Positions 17,211 through 24,545 of a DNA stretch of 64,000 nucleotides are shown here, piece after piece. Source of the stretch: DASVTR01 sp033855775. GTDB taxonomy: Bacteria; Acidobacteriota; Blastocatellia; Pyrinomonadales; Pyrinomonadaceae. The DNA lies in contig JAWVFT010000052.1 in assembly GCA_033855775.1 (NCBI GenBank), positions 35,502-99,501 on the forward strand. The letters run 5' to 3'. Made by a program: the position numbers and the translations under genes. Under the pieces are notes generated by a model, which made no database searches, was not told the origin of the DNA, and saw nothing but the letters and a program-made list of their open reading frames with translations. The number at the start of each line of letters is the position of its first letter. The first letter of the stretch is position 1.

Positions 17211-17987
17211 TTATCCTTGCGGCGGCGGTGGCGGCGGCGCCTGTCCTTTTATGCCTGTGAAGTCGTAGGTGATGTGCATGCGGAGCGAGCCGTCAAGGAC
17301 TTCCGCGCGAACGTCTTTGACCTGAGCCTTGAGCGTCCCGCCGGTGGCTTCGACCGGAACGTTGAGGGCGAGTTGCGGGGCGCGCAGGACTTCGAGCGGG
17401 TTGACGCGCTCGTTAATCGAGCGTTGGACGAAGAGCGTGACGATGCCGCCCGCGCCCGCAGGCACGCCTTCCAGGTTGACCGTCTCGACGTTGACCTGCC
17501 CGTAGACCGTCTGCTTGCCCTGATCGAAATATAGATTGACGCTGGCCTGCGCCGCGCCCTTGAAGTTCAGGCACGCGCCGAGCACGCTGTAGCTGCCGCT
17601 GAAGGCGAGCGGGGCGACGACCTTGCCCTGCGTAAAGCGAACGCCGGTCTTCGTCCCGCTGCCTTCGGGCGCGAGCGTCACCACGTCAGGGCAGCCGCCC
17701 TGAAACGCCGCCGGAAGATATTGCAGCTTATCCGGCGTCGCGCCGCCTTCCAGCGACGAGAGACGAAACGAAGGCCCGCCCATGTCGCGGAAGATAGAGC
17801 CGAGCAGGGCATCGAAAAACTTTTCGTCGAGCGTGACGAGAGCCGTGCCGCCTGCGTCTGGCGCGTTCGGGTCTGGAGCCTTGACCGGCACGCCGGGCAT
17901 TGGCTTGCCGCGCGGCGCGCCCAGAAAAAAGAGCGTCAACACCACGCCTAGAATCAATCCGCCGAGCAGCGTCAGGACATATTTCAT
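17211..17987 (-). CDS. Membrane-anchored exported protein, unknown
   Basis: The 258-residue protein begins with an uncleaved-looking hydrophobic helix (YVLTLLGGLILGVVLTLFFLG), then a Pro-rich spacer and a periplasmic domain of ~200 residues with alternating strands (VVAPLAFSGSYSVLGACLNFKG, ASVNLYFDQGKQTVYGQVNVETVNL). It ends in a run of prolines before GIKGQ...PPPQG. The strand-rich pattern is reminiscent of LmeA/DUF2993-type lipid-binding domains, but I cannot assign it. It lies 18 bases after the lipoprotein gene on the same strand and is very likely co-transcribed with it. AAGGAG lies 12 bases before the ATG. Confidence 0.75.
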   Translation of the reverse strand: MKYVLTLLGGLILGVVLTLFFLGAPRGKPMPGVPVKAPDPNAPDAGGTALVTLDEKFFDALLGSIFRDMGGPSFRLSSLEGGATPDKLQYLPAAFQGGCPDVVTLAPEGSGTKTGVRFTQGKVVAPLAFSGSYSVLGACLNFKGAAQASVNLYFDQGKQTVYGQVNVETVNLEGVPAGAGGIVTLFVQRSINERVNPLEVLRAPQLALNVPVEATGGTLKAQVKDVRAEVLDGSLRMHITYDFTGIKGQAPPPPPPQG

Positions 17988-18005
17988 GCGTGTGGGTTTC
18001 TCCTT

Positions 18006-18938
18006 CTAATGCGACATCGAGGCTGACGGCGAAGCGGTCGCTGCGGGCGTCGGGCCGGAAGCGGGCGGAGGCGCGCTCATGCTCGACTTGAATTGTCCGA
18101 GCAGAGCCATCGCCGCTTGCACGACGAGGTTCACCTGCTGCTTGACCTGTTCGGGCGCTACTTTGGTCATGCCCTGCGGCTCTGCGAAGAGCGACGGGTC
18201 AACGCTCGTGTTGATGTTGCTCAACTCTGTGACGAGCTTGATGCCCTGCACGCCCTGCACATTGCCGGAAGCCGCGAGGACTGATTCGGAGCGCAGCGGC
18301 AGCCCCGTCTCTTTGTCAATGTAGATGAAGGCTTCGGTGGAGACATCGCCCGCCTGCGTGCCTGTGCTCGACTTGCCCGCGCAGCGATACTTCGTGACGG
18401 CGCGATTATTCAACTGTTCTTCGCCTTGCAGCGCGCAGCCCTGCATGCTTTTCACGGAGCCGACGGCTTGCCCCGGCGTCATCGCGGTCGGAACCTCAAA
18501 GCCGACCGATTCGGGCGTCAACTCCGCATACTGCTTGCGATTCGCGGCGATGATGTAGCGCTTGCTGCCCACGTCCAGAAAGGTCAATTGTTCGCCGCCC
18601 GGAACCTTGATGGTGACGCGGCGGTCGGCCCCGTTTTTGGCGAAGTCGGCGGCGAGCGGCGGCAGGCTGGTCGTTTGTCCATTGCCCTGCGATTCAATCC
18701 TGAGCGTGATGGTCGTGCTGTACTGGTCGGGCTCGCGCGTTTCGATGGTTGTGCCTGTGATGGGCGGCGTGTTGCTGTTGGCGTTCGTCGCCGGCGTGTT
18801 CGAGTTGACGCTGGTCGTGTTGGTCGTCGTCGTTGAGTTGGTCGCAGGGTTCTGCTGGCACGCGCTCGTGAAGATGAAGAGCGAACAGAGTGTGGCGATA
18901 AGCAAGCCTTGACTTCGGGGCCGGGCACAGTTGCGCAT
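18006..18938 (-). CDS. Putative lipoprotein, unknown
   Basis: The 310-residue protein starts at the ATG at 18938, chosen because AGGAG lies 9 bases upstream; the longer open frame upstream is repeat-rich and unlikely to be coding. Residues 1-28 form a lipoprotein signal with lipobox TSAC. A Thr/Asn-rich spacer (NSTTTTNTTSVNSNTPATN) leads into a globular domain with strands such as TTITLRIESQGNG and RYIIAANRKQYAELTP. The middle (AFIYIDKETGLPLRSESVL) resembles outer-membrane lipoprotein-sorting LolA-like or DUF4412 folds that read out a bound hydrophobic ligand, but this is a guess. The gene downstream is probably co-transcribed. Confidence 0.78.
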   Translation of the reverse strand: MRNCARPRSQGLLIATLCSLFIFTSACQQNPATNSTTTTNTTSVNSNTPATNANSNTPPITGTTIETREPDQYSTTITLRIESQGNGQTTSLPPLAADFAKNGADRRVTIKVPGGEQLTFLDVGSKRYIIAANRKQYAELTPESVGFEVPTAMTPGQAVGSVKSMQGCALQGEEQLNNRAVTKYRCAGKSSTGTQAGDVSTEAFIYIDKETGLPLRSESVLAASGNVQGVQGIKLVTELSNINTSVDPSLFAEPQGMTKVAPEQVKQQVNLVVQAAMALLGQFKSSMSAPPPASGPTPAATASPSASMSH

Positions 18939-19049
18939 GAGATAAATCTCCTCGGTGTCGTGCGGCATAGGGGAAGCCGCCGGGATGTTAGAACTGTCTG
19001 GAAGGGAACTGGCCCCAAGCATAACACGCAACGCACGGCGCGGAAAGAG

Positions 19050-19211
19050 GGACGCGGAGACGCGGCGACACGGGGACAGCAAAGCCGAGATGAATTAGCT
19101 GTCATCGCATCTTGCTTTGCGGCACATCTGCCTGAACGCATCTTCACGCTCAACTTCTCCGCATCGCCTCGGTCGCCGTGTTCCCGCGTCTCCGCGCCGC
19201 CGCGTCCCCGC
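19050..19211. repeat. Composite palindrome (GCGGAGACGCGGCGACG words)
   Basis: The left arm GACGCGGAGACGCGGCGACA... (19050-19077) is the imperfect complement of 19171-19211 (CGTGTTCCCGCGTCTCCGCG, CCGCGTCCCCG), and AGCAAAGC near 19079 pairs with GCTTTGC near 19114. It lies in the gap between two divergent lipoprotein genes. The same words occur at 41.05-41.3 kb and inside the 3' end of uvrC. Confidence 0.75.
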
Positions 19212-19291
19212 GAGGGTCTTGACTCGTCCGGCGATTTAGCGTAGAAGCGGCAATGCTTTCACAGTTCCCCTTCGAGTGAGTGAATGAAAAC

Positions 19292-19951
19292 ATGAAAAAG
19301 ATTTGTCTGATGCTGGCGCTGGCCTTGAGCCTGACGGCGTGCGGCCTGCGAGATAAGCGACCGGCGGAGATGAGCAGCACGGATGGAGGCGCAGCAAACG
19401 GCTCGCCGGGAGCTACGACCGCCGCGGGGAAAACTTCGTCGGGCGGCGACACGGGCGGCGAGCCGGTCGAGCGTCCTGAGCCGACCGCCGCGCAGACCGC
19501 CGCGCTCGCGGGCGGCCAGACCGTCACATGGGATCAGCAGGGCATCACATGGACGCTGCCCGCCGGTTGGAAAAAGCAGAACGTTGACACCAAGAATCTG
19601 CTCTACACGGCGGGCGACGGCGCGGTTCTCATCGGCTCTATCTCGACGATGGACGACAGCTTCCCGACCGACATCAGCCTCAAGGCATTTTATGATGGAG
19701 CGAAGACGCGCAAGAAGGCGGGCGAAGTTGACGAACTGCGCTATCTCGAACTGGACGGCCTGCGCGGCGTGCAGTTTCGTGAGTCGCCCGAAAAGCCCGA
19801 CGACTTCAAGCGCCTCCAATGGCTCGCCTACCGCAAGTACGCGGGCCAGACGCAGATGATTAACCTGATGCTCTCCACCAGCAACAAAAACTTCGCCAAG
19901 CATCAAGACGAGTTCTACGCCATCCTCTACTCGACCAAGCCCGTCCACTAA
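19292..19951 (+). CDS. Putative lipoprotein, unknown
   Basis: The 219-residue protein begins MKKICLMLALALSLTACG with lipobox LTAC. A ~50-residue Gly/Ala/Thr-rich spacer leads into a ~150-residue domain (GITWTLPAGWKKQNVDTKNLLYTAGDGAVLIGSIS...) that resembles bacterial PsbP-like or DUF1795-type domains seen in lipoproteins; the identification is tentative. An in-frame GTG lies 12 bases upstream, but ATG at 19292 fits the lipoprotein signal. No strong Shine-Dalgarno is visible. A GC-rich hairpin follows. Confidence 0.75.
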   Translation: MKKICLMLALALSLTACGLRDKRPAEMSSTDGGAANGSPGATTAAGKTSSGGDTGGEPVERPEPTAAQTAALAGGQTVTWDQQGITWTLPAGWKKQNVDTKNLLYTAGDGAVLIGSISTMDDSFPTDISLKAFYDGAKTRKKAGEVDELRYLELDGLRGVQFRESPEKPDDFKRLQWLAYRKYAGQTQMINLMLSTSNKNFAKHQDEFYAILYSTKPVH

Positions 19952-19984
19952 GCGCAGCAACGGCGCTGAACGCGAAACGATGAA

Positions 19985-20045
19985 GGCCGCGGCGGCAAAT
20001 TATTCGGAGCGAAGCTGTCATCCTTCGCTCATCGCCGCCGCGGCC
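19985..20045. terminator. GC-rich two-stem hairpin
   Basis: GGCCGCGGCGGC (19985-19996) pairs exactly with GCCGCCGCGGCC (20034-20045), enclosing a second stem GAGCGAAG/CTTCGCTC. It lies between the rightward lipoprotein gene and the leftward 74-aa gene. Confidence 0.8.
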
Positions 20046-20185
20046 CATAAATCGTCCGCCTCCGTGCGCTCGAAGGCGGTCGTAGCTCCCATCCTTTGAC
20101 TGAGGAACGCGCTCACCAACTCCGGCGACATGTAGAGCATCGTCCTGCCGAGCCGATTGCTCTGTGCCTCTGCGTGCTTCAGTTG

Positions 20186-20410
20186 TCAGGCGTCGTCCTC
20201 GACTTTGGCGTAGGCCATCATCTCGACTGTGCCGTCGTCGAAGCGGCGACGCATGCAGCGCACCTTATCGCCGGTCGCAAATTCCCATTGCTCGTCCTCC
20301 GGCTTTTCCGTCACGATTTGATAGAGATTGCCGCGCAGGTGGCGCGCGTCAACGGCGCGGCTGGATTCTTTGTCAGTATGGTAGACGTAGATTTCAGTGA
20401 GGTCGTCCAT
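20186..20410 (-). CDS. Unknown 74-aa protein downstream of tdk
   Basis: The small frame from the ATG at 20410 encodes a mostly polar protein: LTEIYVYHTDKESSRAVDAR, then YQIVTEKPEDEQWEFATGDKV and CMRRRFDDGTVEMMAYAKVE. The strand-rich, acidic make-up and lack of signal or membrane segment suggest a small cytoplasmic beta fold. I do not recognise the family. It starts 43 bases after the tdk stop on the same strand, so co-transcription with tdk is likely. The ribosome site is weak (GGAGCG 14 bases upstream). The coding call rests on clean codon pattern and position. Confidence 0.6.
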   Translation of the reverse strand: MDDLTEIYVYHTDKESSRAVDARHLRGNLYQIVTEKPEDEQWEFATGDKVRCMRRRFDDGTVEMMAYAKVEDDA

Positions 20411-20453
20411 AGCGATTTCGCTCGCTCCGTAAAAAATTAACTGACGGTCGGCT

Positions 20454-21086
20454 TCAGTCCGCCGCCTCTGTGATGTAGGAAGTGGGCGCGTCGGCGTGCG
20501 GGACGAAGCAGCGACGGCAGCGCGCTTCGTACATGCTGCCCGCGCCGACGGCGACGCGCTCTTCCGACTCGAAGGTGCGCTGCGAATAGTTGGCGGGCTG
20601 GCCGCAGCGAACGCAGATGGCATGCGTCTTGGTGATGTATTCGGCGACGGCTAAGAGTTGCGGCATCGGCTCAAAAGGGCGGCCCGTGTAGTCCTGGTCA
20701 AGCCCTGCGATGATGACGCGCATCCCGCTGCGCGCCAACTTGTTGGCCACCTCAATCAGTTCGTTGTCGAAGAACTGTCCCTCGTCAATGCCGACGACTT
20801 CCGTGCCTTTCTCGATGCGCGCCAGGACTTCGGCAGCCGTTGCGACCGCCACCGATTCGTGGCGCATCTCGGAATGGGAAACGATGTGGTCGTGTGAATA
20901 GCGCACGTCAATCGAGGGCTTGAAGACCTGCACTTTCTGGCGCGCGATGCGGGCGCGACGCAGGCGGCGAATCAACTCTTCGGACTTGCCCGAAAACATC
21001 GAACCCGCAATCACCTCAATCCAGCCGGGCGTCGTGTGCAAGTGGCTGACGTGCTCGTCGTTGCCCTGCGCGGTCAGTTCTTCCAT
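20454..21086 (-). CDS. tdk: Thymidine kinase (type II)
   Basis: Thymidine kinase salvages thymidine to dTMP with ATP. The 210-residue protein has the P-loop GSMFSGKS at 28-35, the Walker B-like GIDEGQFF, the lasso-loop region (RPFEPMPQLLAVAEYITKTHAICVRCG) and the structural zinc site formed by CVRC and CRRC pairs, as in type II (human TK1/bacterial Tdk) enzymes. The length is normal, with a ~20-residue N-terminal extension. It is interesting alongside the two thymidylate-kinase-like genes at 55.4-56.8 kb, which would act on the product. Confidence 0.96.
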   Translation of the reverse strand: MEELTAQGNDEHVSHLHTTPGWIEVIAGSMFSGKSEELIRRLRRARIARQKVQVFKPSIDVRYSHDHIVSHSEMRHESVAVATAAEVLARIEKGTEVVGIDEGQFFDNELIEVANKLARSGMRVIIAGLDQDYTGRPFEPMPQLLAVAEYITKTHAICVRCGQPANYSQRTFESEERVAVGAGSMYEARCRRCFVPHADAPTSYITEAAD

Positions 21087-21352
21087 CTTTCGCTATCCTT
21101 AAAAAAGAATTTCTGCGGGCGCGTCCGTGCTGCGAGTCCTGCGGCATCTAACCTGGCCGCACGCCGCCCCGTGTGGGCGCGCGCGAGTTGAAGGCCAACG
21201 ACAAGGCTGAGTCTGTTGGAACGGCGCAGGGGCGGCCAAAAGGTGACGTGGCCTCGCAAGCTCATCGCGCCACACGCTAGCGGCGGCGGCGCGATTGAGA
21301 GGCTATAACAGACTGGCATCAGGCGTCAAAGAGCGCGCCGAAAGGCGCTTGC

Positions 21353-21381
21353 TTGACATTCGATGCGCTGCTTGTTGTAAT
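21353..21381 (+). promoter_or_regulatory. Sigma-70-type promoter for the LeuA-like gene
   Basis: TTGACA (21353-21358) and TGTAAT (21376-21381) are separated by exactly 17 bases. Transcription would start near 21388, inside the 5' part of the longest open frame, which supports the downstream ATG at 21511 as the real start. Confidence 0.7.
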
Positions 21382-21510
21382 CAAATTTCACTGACCAGTT
21401 CGGAGCTTGAGCCATCCCTGCCGGAGTCCGACAGCTTTCGTCTTAAGCCTTCCGAACCCCTGACTCACGGCTCCGAAGCGCAGCATTGTGGAAGAGGTGA
21501 TGTAGCTCCG

Positions 21511-22719
21511 ATGGAAGAACTCGTTTACGATTGGAATAAGGTTGAGCAGTCGCAGCCCGCGCCCAATCGTCATATCGGTTTCGACGACGAAACCCTGCGC
21601 GACGGGCTGCAATCGCCGAGCGTCAGCGAACCGCCCGTCGAGAAGAAGATAGAGTTGCTACACTTGATGGACGCCCTCGGCATAGACACCGCCGACATAG
21701 GCTTGCCGGGCGCGGGTGGCACGCACGCCGCCGGAGTCGAACGCCTCGCGCGCGAAATTGTCGAGCAGAAGCTAAAGATTCGCCCCAACTGCGCCGCGCG
21801 CACGCACATCGCAGACATCCAACCCATCGCAGACATCTCGCAGCGCGCAGGCATCGCCATAGAGGCTTGCACCTTCATAGGCTCTTCGCCCGTCCGTTTC
21901 TATGCCGAAGACTGGACGCTCAAGAAGCTTCTGGAAATGACGAAAGAGGCCGTCACCTTCGCCGTTCGCGAAGGCTTGCCCGTGATGTACGTCACAGAGG
22001 ACACGACGCGCGCAGACCCCGCGACGATTCGCGCTCTCTACACGGAGGCCATCCGCGCGGGCGCTCGCGCCGTCTGCGTTTGCGATACGGTCGGACATTC
22101 CACGCCCGACGGGGCGCGCTCTGTCGTCGCCTTCGTCAAAAAGATTATCGCGGAGCAGGGCGAGCCGGTCAGGCTCGACTGGCACGGCCATCAAGACCGC
22201 GGCCTCGGCGTCATCAATTCCATCGCGGCCATCGAAGGCGGCGCAGACCAAGTTCACGGCTCGGCCCTCGGCGTCGGCGAGCGCGTCGGCAACACGCCGA
22301 TGGATCAACTGCTCGTCAATCTCAAGCTGATGAACTGGATTGACCTGGACCTTTCGCGCCTCGGCGAATACTGCGAAGTCGCCGCGGACGCCTGCGGCTG
22401 GACGATTCCCTACAACTATCCGGTCTTCGGGCGCGACGCCTTTCGCACCGCCACGGGCGTCCACGCGGCCGCCGTCATCAAGAGCTACCGGAAGGGCGAC
22501 CCCGGCCTCGCCGACCTCGTTTATTCAGGCGTCCCCGCGGGACTCTTCGGCCTCAAACAGAAGATTGAAATCGGCCCCATGAGCGGCAAGTCGAACGTCA
22601 TCTACTGGCTCGAATCGCGCGGCTTTGAGGCCAGCGACGAGCGCGTCGCACGCATCTACGACCACGCCAAGCAAGCGGTCGCCGTGCTCGAAGAAGACGA
22701 AGTAATGAAACTGGTTTGA
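21511..22719 (+). CDS. 2-isopropylmalate/homocitrate synthase family protein (LeuA-like)
   Basis: The 402-residue protein is a DRE-TIM barrel aldolase: DDETLRDGLQSP (~25-36) is the signature with catalytic Arg and metal-binding Asp, and DWHGHQDRGLG carries the metal-binding His pair. FRTATGVHAAAVIKSYRKGD matches the segment near the end of the LeuA/homocitrate synthase barrel. It lacks the C-terminal LeuA allosteric domain, so feedback control like that of canonical LeuA is not expected. It condenses acetyl-CoA with a 2-oxo acid; which one cannot be decided. No other leucine or lysine genes are near. I prefer the ATG at 21511 to the longer frame (from 21295) because a good promoter lies between them. 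Confidence 0.88.
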   Translation: MEELVYDWNKVEQSQPAPNRHIGFDDETLRDGLQSPSVSEPPVEKKIELLHLMDALGIDTADIGLPGAGGTHAAGVERLAREIVEQKLKIRPNCAARTHIADIQPIADISQRAGIAIEACTFIGSSPVRFYAEDWTLKKLLEMTKEAVTFAVREGLPVMYVTEDTTRADPATIRALYTEAIRAGARAVCVCDTVGHSTPDGARSVVAFVKKIIAEQGEPVRLDWHGHQDRGLGVINSIAAIEGGADQVHGSALGVGERVGNTPMDQLLVNLKLMNWIDLDLSRLGEYCEVAADACGWTIPYNYPVFGRDAFRTATGVHAAAVIKSYRKGDPGLADLVYSGVPAGLFGLKQKIEIGPMSGKSNVIYWLESRGFEASDERVARIYDHAKQAVAVLEEDEVMKLV

Positions 22720-22722
22720 AAG

Positions 22723-22926
22723 CAGTGACGAGTGACGAGTGACAAGTGATGAGCTAAGCAATGAGCAACGAGAGATGAATGATGAATAATGGATGATGAG
22801 TTAAGAGCAGCCTGCTATTAGTTATTACTCATCACTCATTACTCATCGCTTAATATTCATCACTCATCGTTCATCTCTTGTCCCTTCTTACTCTTGCTCG
22901 CTGCTTGTCACTCTTAACTTGTCACT
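22723..22926. repeat. Large composite palindrome (GTGACGAGTGA words)
   Basis: Left words CAGTGACGAGTGACGAG, GTGATGAG, AATGAGCAACGAGAGATGAA and GATGATGAGTTAAGAG are answered in reverse complement (TTACTCATCACTCATTACTC, TTCATCTCTTG, CTTGTCACTCTTAACTTG, TCACTG) over 204 bases. It fills the whole gap between the LeuA-like and M20 genes and ends 6 bases before the M20 ATG, leaving no room for a separate leader. Confidence 0.85.
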
Positions 22927-22932
22927 GTCTTT

Positions 22933-24156
22933 ATGGTCACTTCCCTGACGCTCGCCCCTGAGCAAATCATTAAAGAGTTGTTGCTGTCCGCGCGTGTGCG
23001 CGAGGCGTTGCGGTTTTTTGAGGCGCGTGCGGATTCGATTACGGATGAGCAGGTGGCTATCTGTTCTATCCCTGCGCCGCCGTTTGGCGAGGCCGCGCGG
23101 GCCGCGTATTTGCGCGAGCGGTTCCGCGCGCTCGGCTTGAGCGACGCGGGTTTGGACGAGGAAGGCAACTGCGTGGCTTTGCGACGCGGAGGCTCGCCCG
23201 CGCCGCTGGTCGTCGTCAGCGCTCATCTGGATACTGTCTTTCCGGCGAGCGCCGATTTCACGGTGCGACGCGAGCAGCATCGCCTGCTGGCTCCGGGCAT
23301 CGCCGACGACGGTTGCGGGCTGGCGGCGTTGCTGGCCTTGCTCGGCGCGCTCGAAGCCAATCACGTCGAGACGGAAGGCTCGCTGCTCTTTGTCGGGACG
23401 GTCGGCGAGGAAGGCGAGGGAAACTTGCGCGGGGCGCGGCACCTTCTGACGCGCGGCGAGTGGGCCGGGCGCATTGACAGCTTCATCAGCTTCGACGGGC
23501 CGGGCATAGAGCGCATCACGCACGCGGCCCTCGGCTCGCATCGTTATCGCGTCCGCTTGCGCGGCAGCGGCGGTCATTCGTGGGGCGACTTCGGGATGGT
23601 CAATCCGGTTCACGCTTTGGGTCGAGCCGTCGCGCGTCTCAGTTCTTATCCTGCGCCGACGCGCCCGCGCACGACCTTCAACGTCGGGCGCATAGAGGGC
23701 GGCGAAGGCGTCAACGTGATTCCGCGCGAAGCGACGATGGACGTGGACTTGCGCTCGGCTTCAGCCGAAGAGCTTCAACGCCTCGACGCCTTCTTTCGTC
23801 GCGCCGTGCGCGAGGCCGCGGACGACGAGAACGCCGCGCGCAGGGCTGGCGACCCGCCGCTTGAGCTTGAGTTGAAGATGATAGGCGAGCGGCCTAGCGG
23901 CGAAACGCCCGCCTCCGCGCCCATCGTGCGCCTCGCCGAAGAGGCGACACGCTTCCTAGGCTATCGCCCGCGCCTGGACCGCTCCTCGACCGATTCCAAC
24001 ATCGCCATCTCGCTCAACGTGCCAGCCATCACGCTCGGCGCCGGAGGCTCTTCCGGCAACTCACACACGCTCGACGAATGGTTCGACCCGCGCGGTCGTG
24101 AGACGGGCCTCAAACGCGCCCTGCTCGTCACGCTCGGCCTCGCCGGAATCAAATAA
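22933..24156 (+). CDS. M20-family metallopeptidase
   Basis: The 407-residue cytoplasmic protein has the di-zinc landmarks of M20/M25 peptidases: SAHLDTVFP (first metal His and catalytic Asp), APGIADDGCGLAALL (bridging Asp), GTVGEEGEGNLRGA (catalytic Glu and metal Glu) and the final NSHTLDEWF His. The dimerisation lid is present (GSHRYRVRLRGSGGHSWGDFGM). It resembles peptidase T-like tripeptidases and carboxypeptidase G2 relatives; the substrate is presumably a short peptide. The ATG lies directly after a 204-base palindrome, and no Shine-Dalgarno is evident because the repeat occupies that site. Confidence 0.92.
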   Translation: MVTSLTLAPEQIIKELLLSARVREALRFFEARADSITDEQVAICSIPAPPFGEAARAAYLRERFRALGLSDAGLDEEGNCVALRRGGSPAPLVVVSAHLDTVFPASADFTVRREQHRLLAPGIADDGCGLAALLALLGALEANHVETEGSLLFVGTVGEEGEGNLRGARHLLTRGEWAGRIDSFISFDGPGIERITHAALGSHRYRVRLRGSGGHSWGDFGMVNPVHALGRAVARLSSYPAPTRPRTTFNVGRIEGGEGVNVIPREATMDVDLRSASAEELQRLDAFFRRAVREAADDENAARRAGDPPLELELKMIGERPSGETPASAPIVRLAEEATRFLGYRPRLDRSSTDSNIAISLNVPAITLGAGGSSGNSHTLDEWFDPRGRETGLKRALLVTLGLAGIK

Positions 24157-24243
24157 GCCCTACACAACAATCTAACAGGCACAGCGCAACGTGCGCGGGG
24201 ATTGCGCGACGCTGCGCTGTGCCGCGCCCGCGGACGAAAAAGG

Positions 24244-24460
24244 GGCTTCAGTGGACAAAAAACTGGAGTCAGCGGCTCGTCCACTGACTTCAGTGACTCG
24301 TCCACTGACTCCAGCGGTTCATCCGCTGGCTTCAGTGGCTCGTCCGCTGACTTCCCCGGCTCGTCCGCTGACGCCCCTCGTTCGTCCACTGACTTCCCCG
24401 GATGAACGAGGGGCGTCCCGGATTTGTCCGGGGAAGTCCCGGATTCGTCCGGGGGAATCC
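24244..24460. repeat. 21-nt minisatellite with inverted copies
   Basis: Seven 21-base units run head to tail from 24244 to 24390 (pattern GACTYCAGYGGCTCGTCCRC). From about 24400 the same words return inverted: GAACGAGGGGCGTC is the complement of 24370-24383, and CCGGGGAAGTC complements GACTTCCCCGG. The array can therefore fold back on itself. It lies between two convergent genes. Read as protein it would give a SSTDFSG-like heptad, but nothing else supports coding. Confidence 0.85.
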
Positions 24461-24487
24461 GGTTTTTTCGGGCGGAAGGCCAAAGGG

Positions 24488-24528
24488 AAAGGCGTAAGCT
24501 GCTGCCTTGACAGTCGCTTACGCCTTTT
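24488..24528. terminator. Bidirectional hairpin terminator
   Basis: AAAGGCGTAAGC (24488-24499) pairs exactly with GCTTACGCCTTT (24516-24527) over a 16-base loop and is followed by a T. It ends 18 bases from the stop of the leftward DUF4388 gene. Confidence 0.85.
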
Positions 24529-24545
24529 GCATGTTTTTTGCTGCT

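Noticed and set aside
18939..19082. An upstream extension of the leftward lipoprotein (MLSPCRRVSASLF...).
   Set aside because: The ATG at 18938 has a good ribosome site and begins the lipoprotein signal; the extension is repeat-derived.
21295..21510. A 72-residue N-terminal extension of the LeuA-like protein.
   Set aside because: A good promoter lies within it and the family fold begins after 21511.
22723..22926. A CRISPR array, because of regularly recurring words.
   Set aside because: The words are contiguous and mirrored, with no unique spacers of constant length and no cas genes nearby.
24202..24405. A heptad-repeat protein (SSTDFSG units) in the minisatellite.
   Set aside because: Converging genes, inverted copies and lack of a start signal favour a non-coding array.
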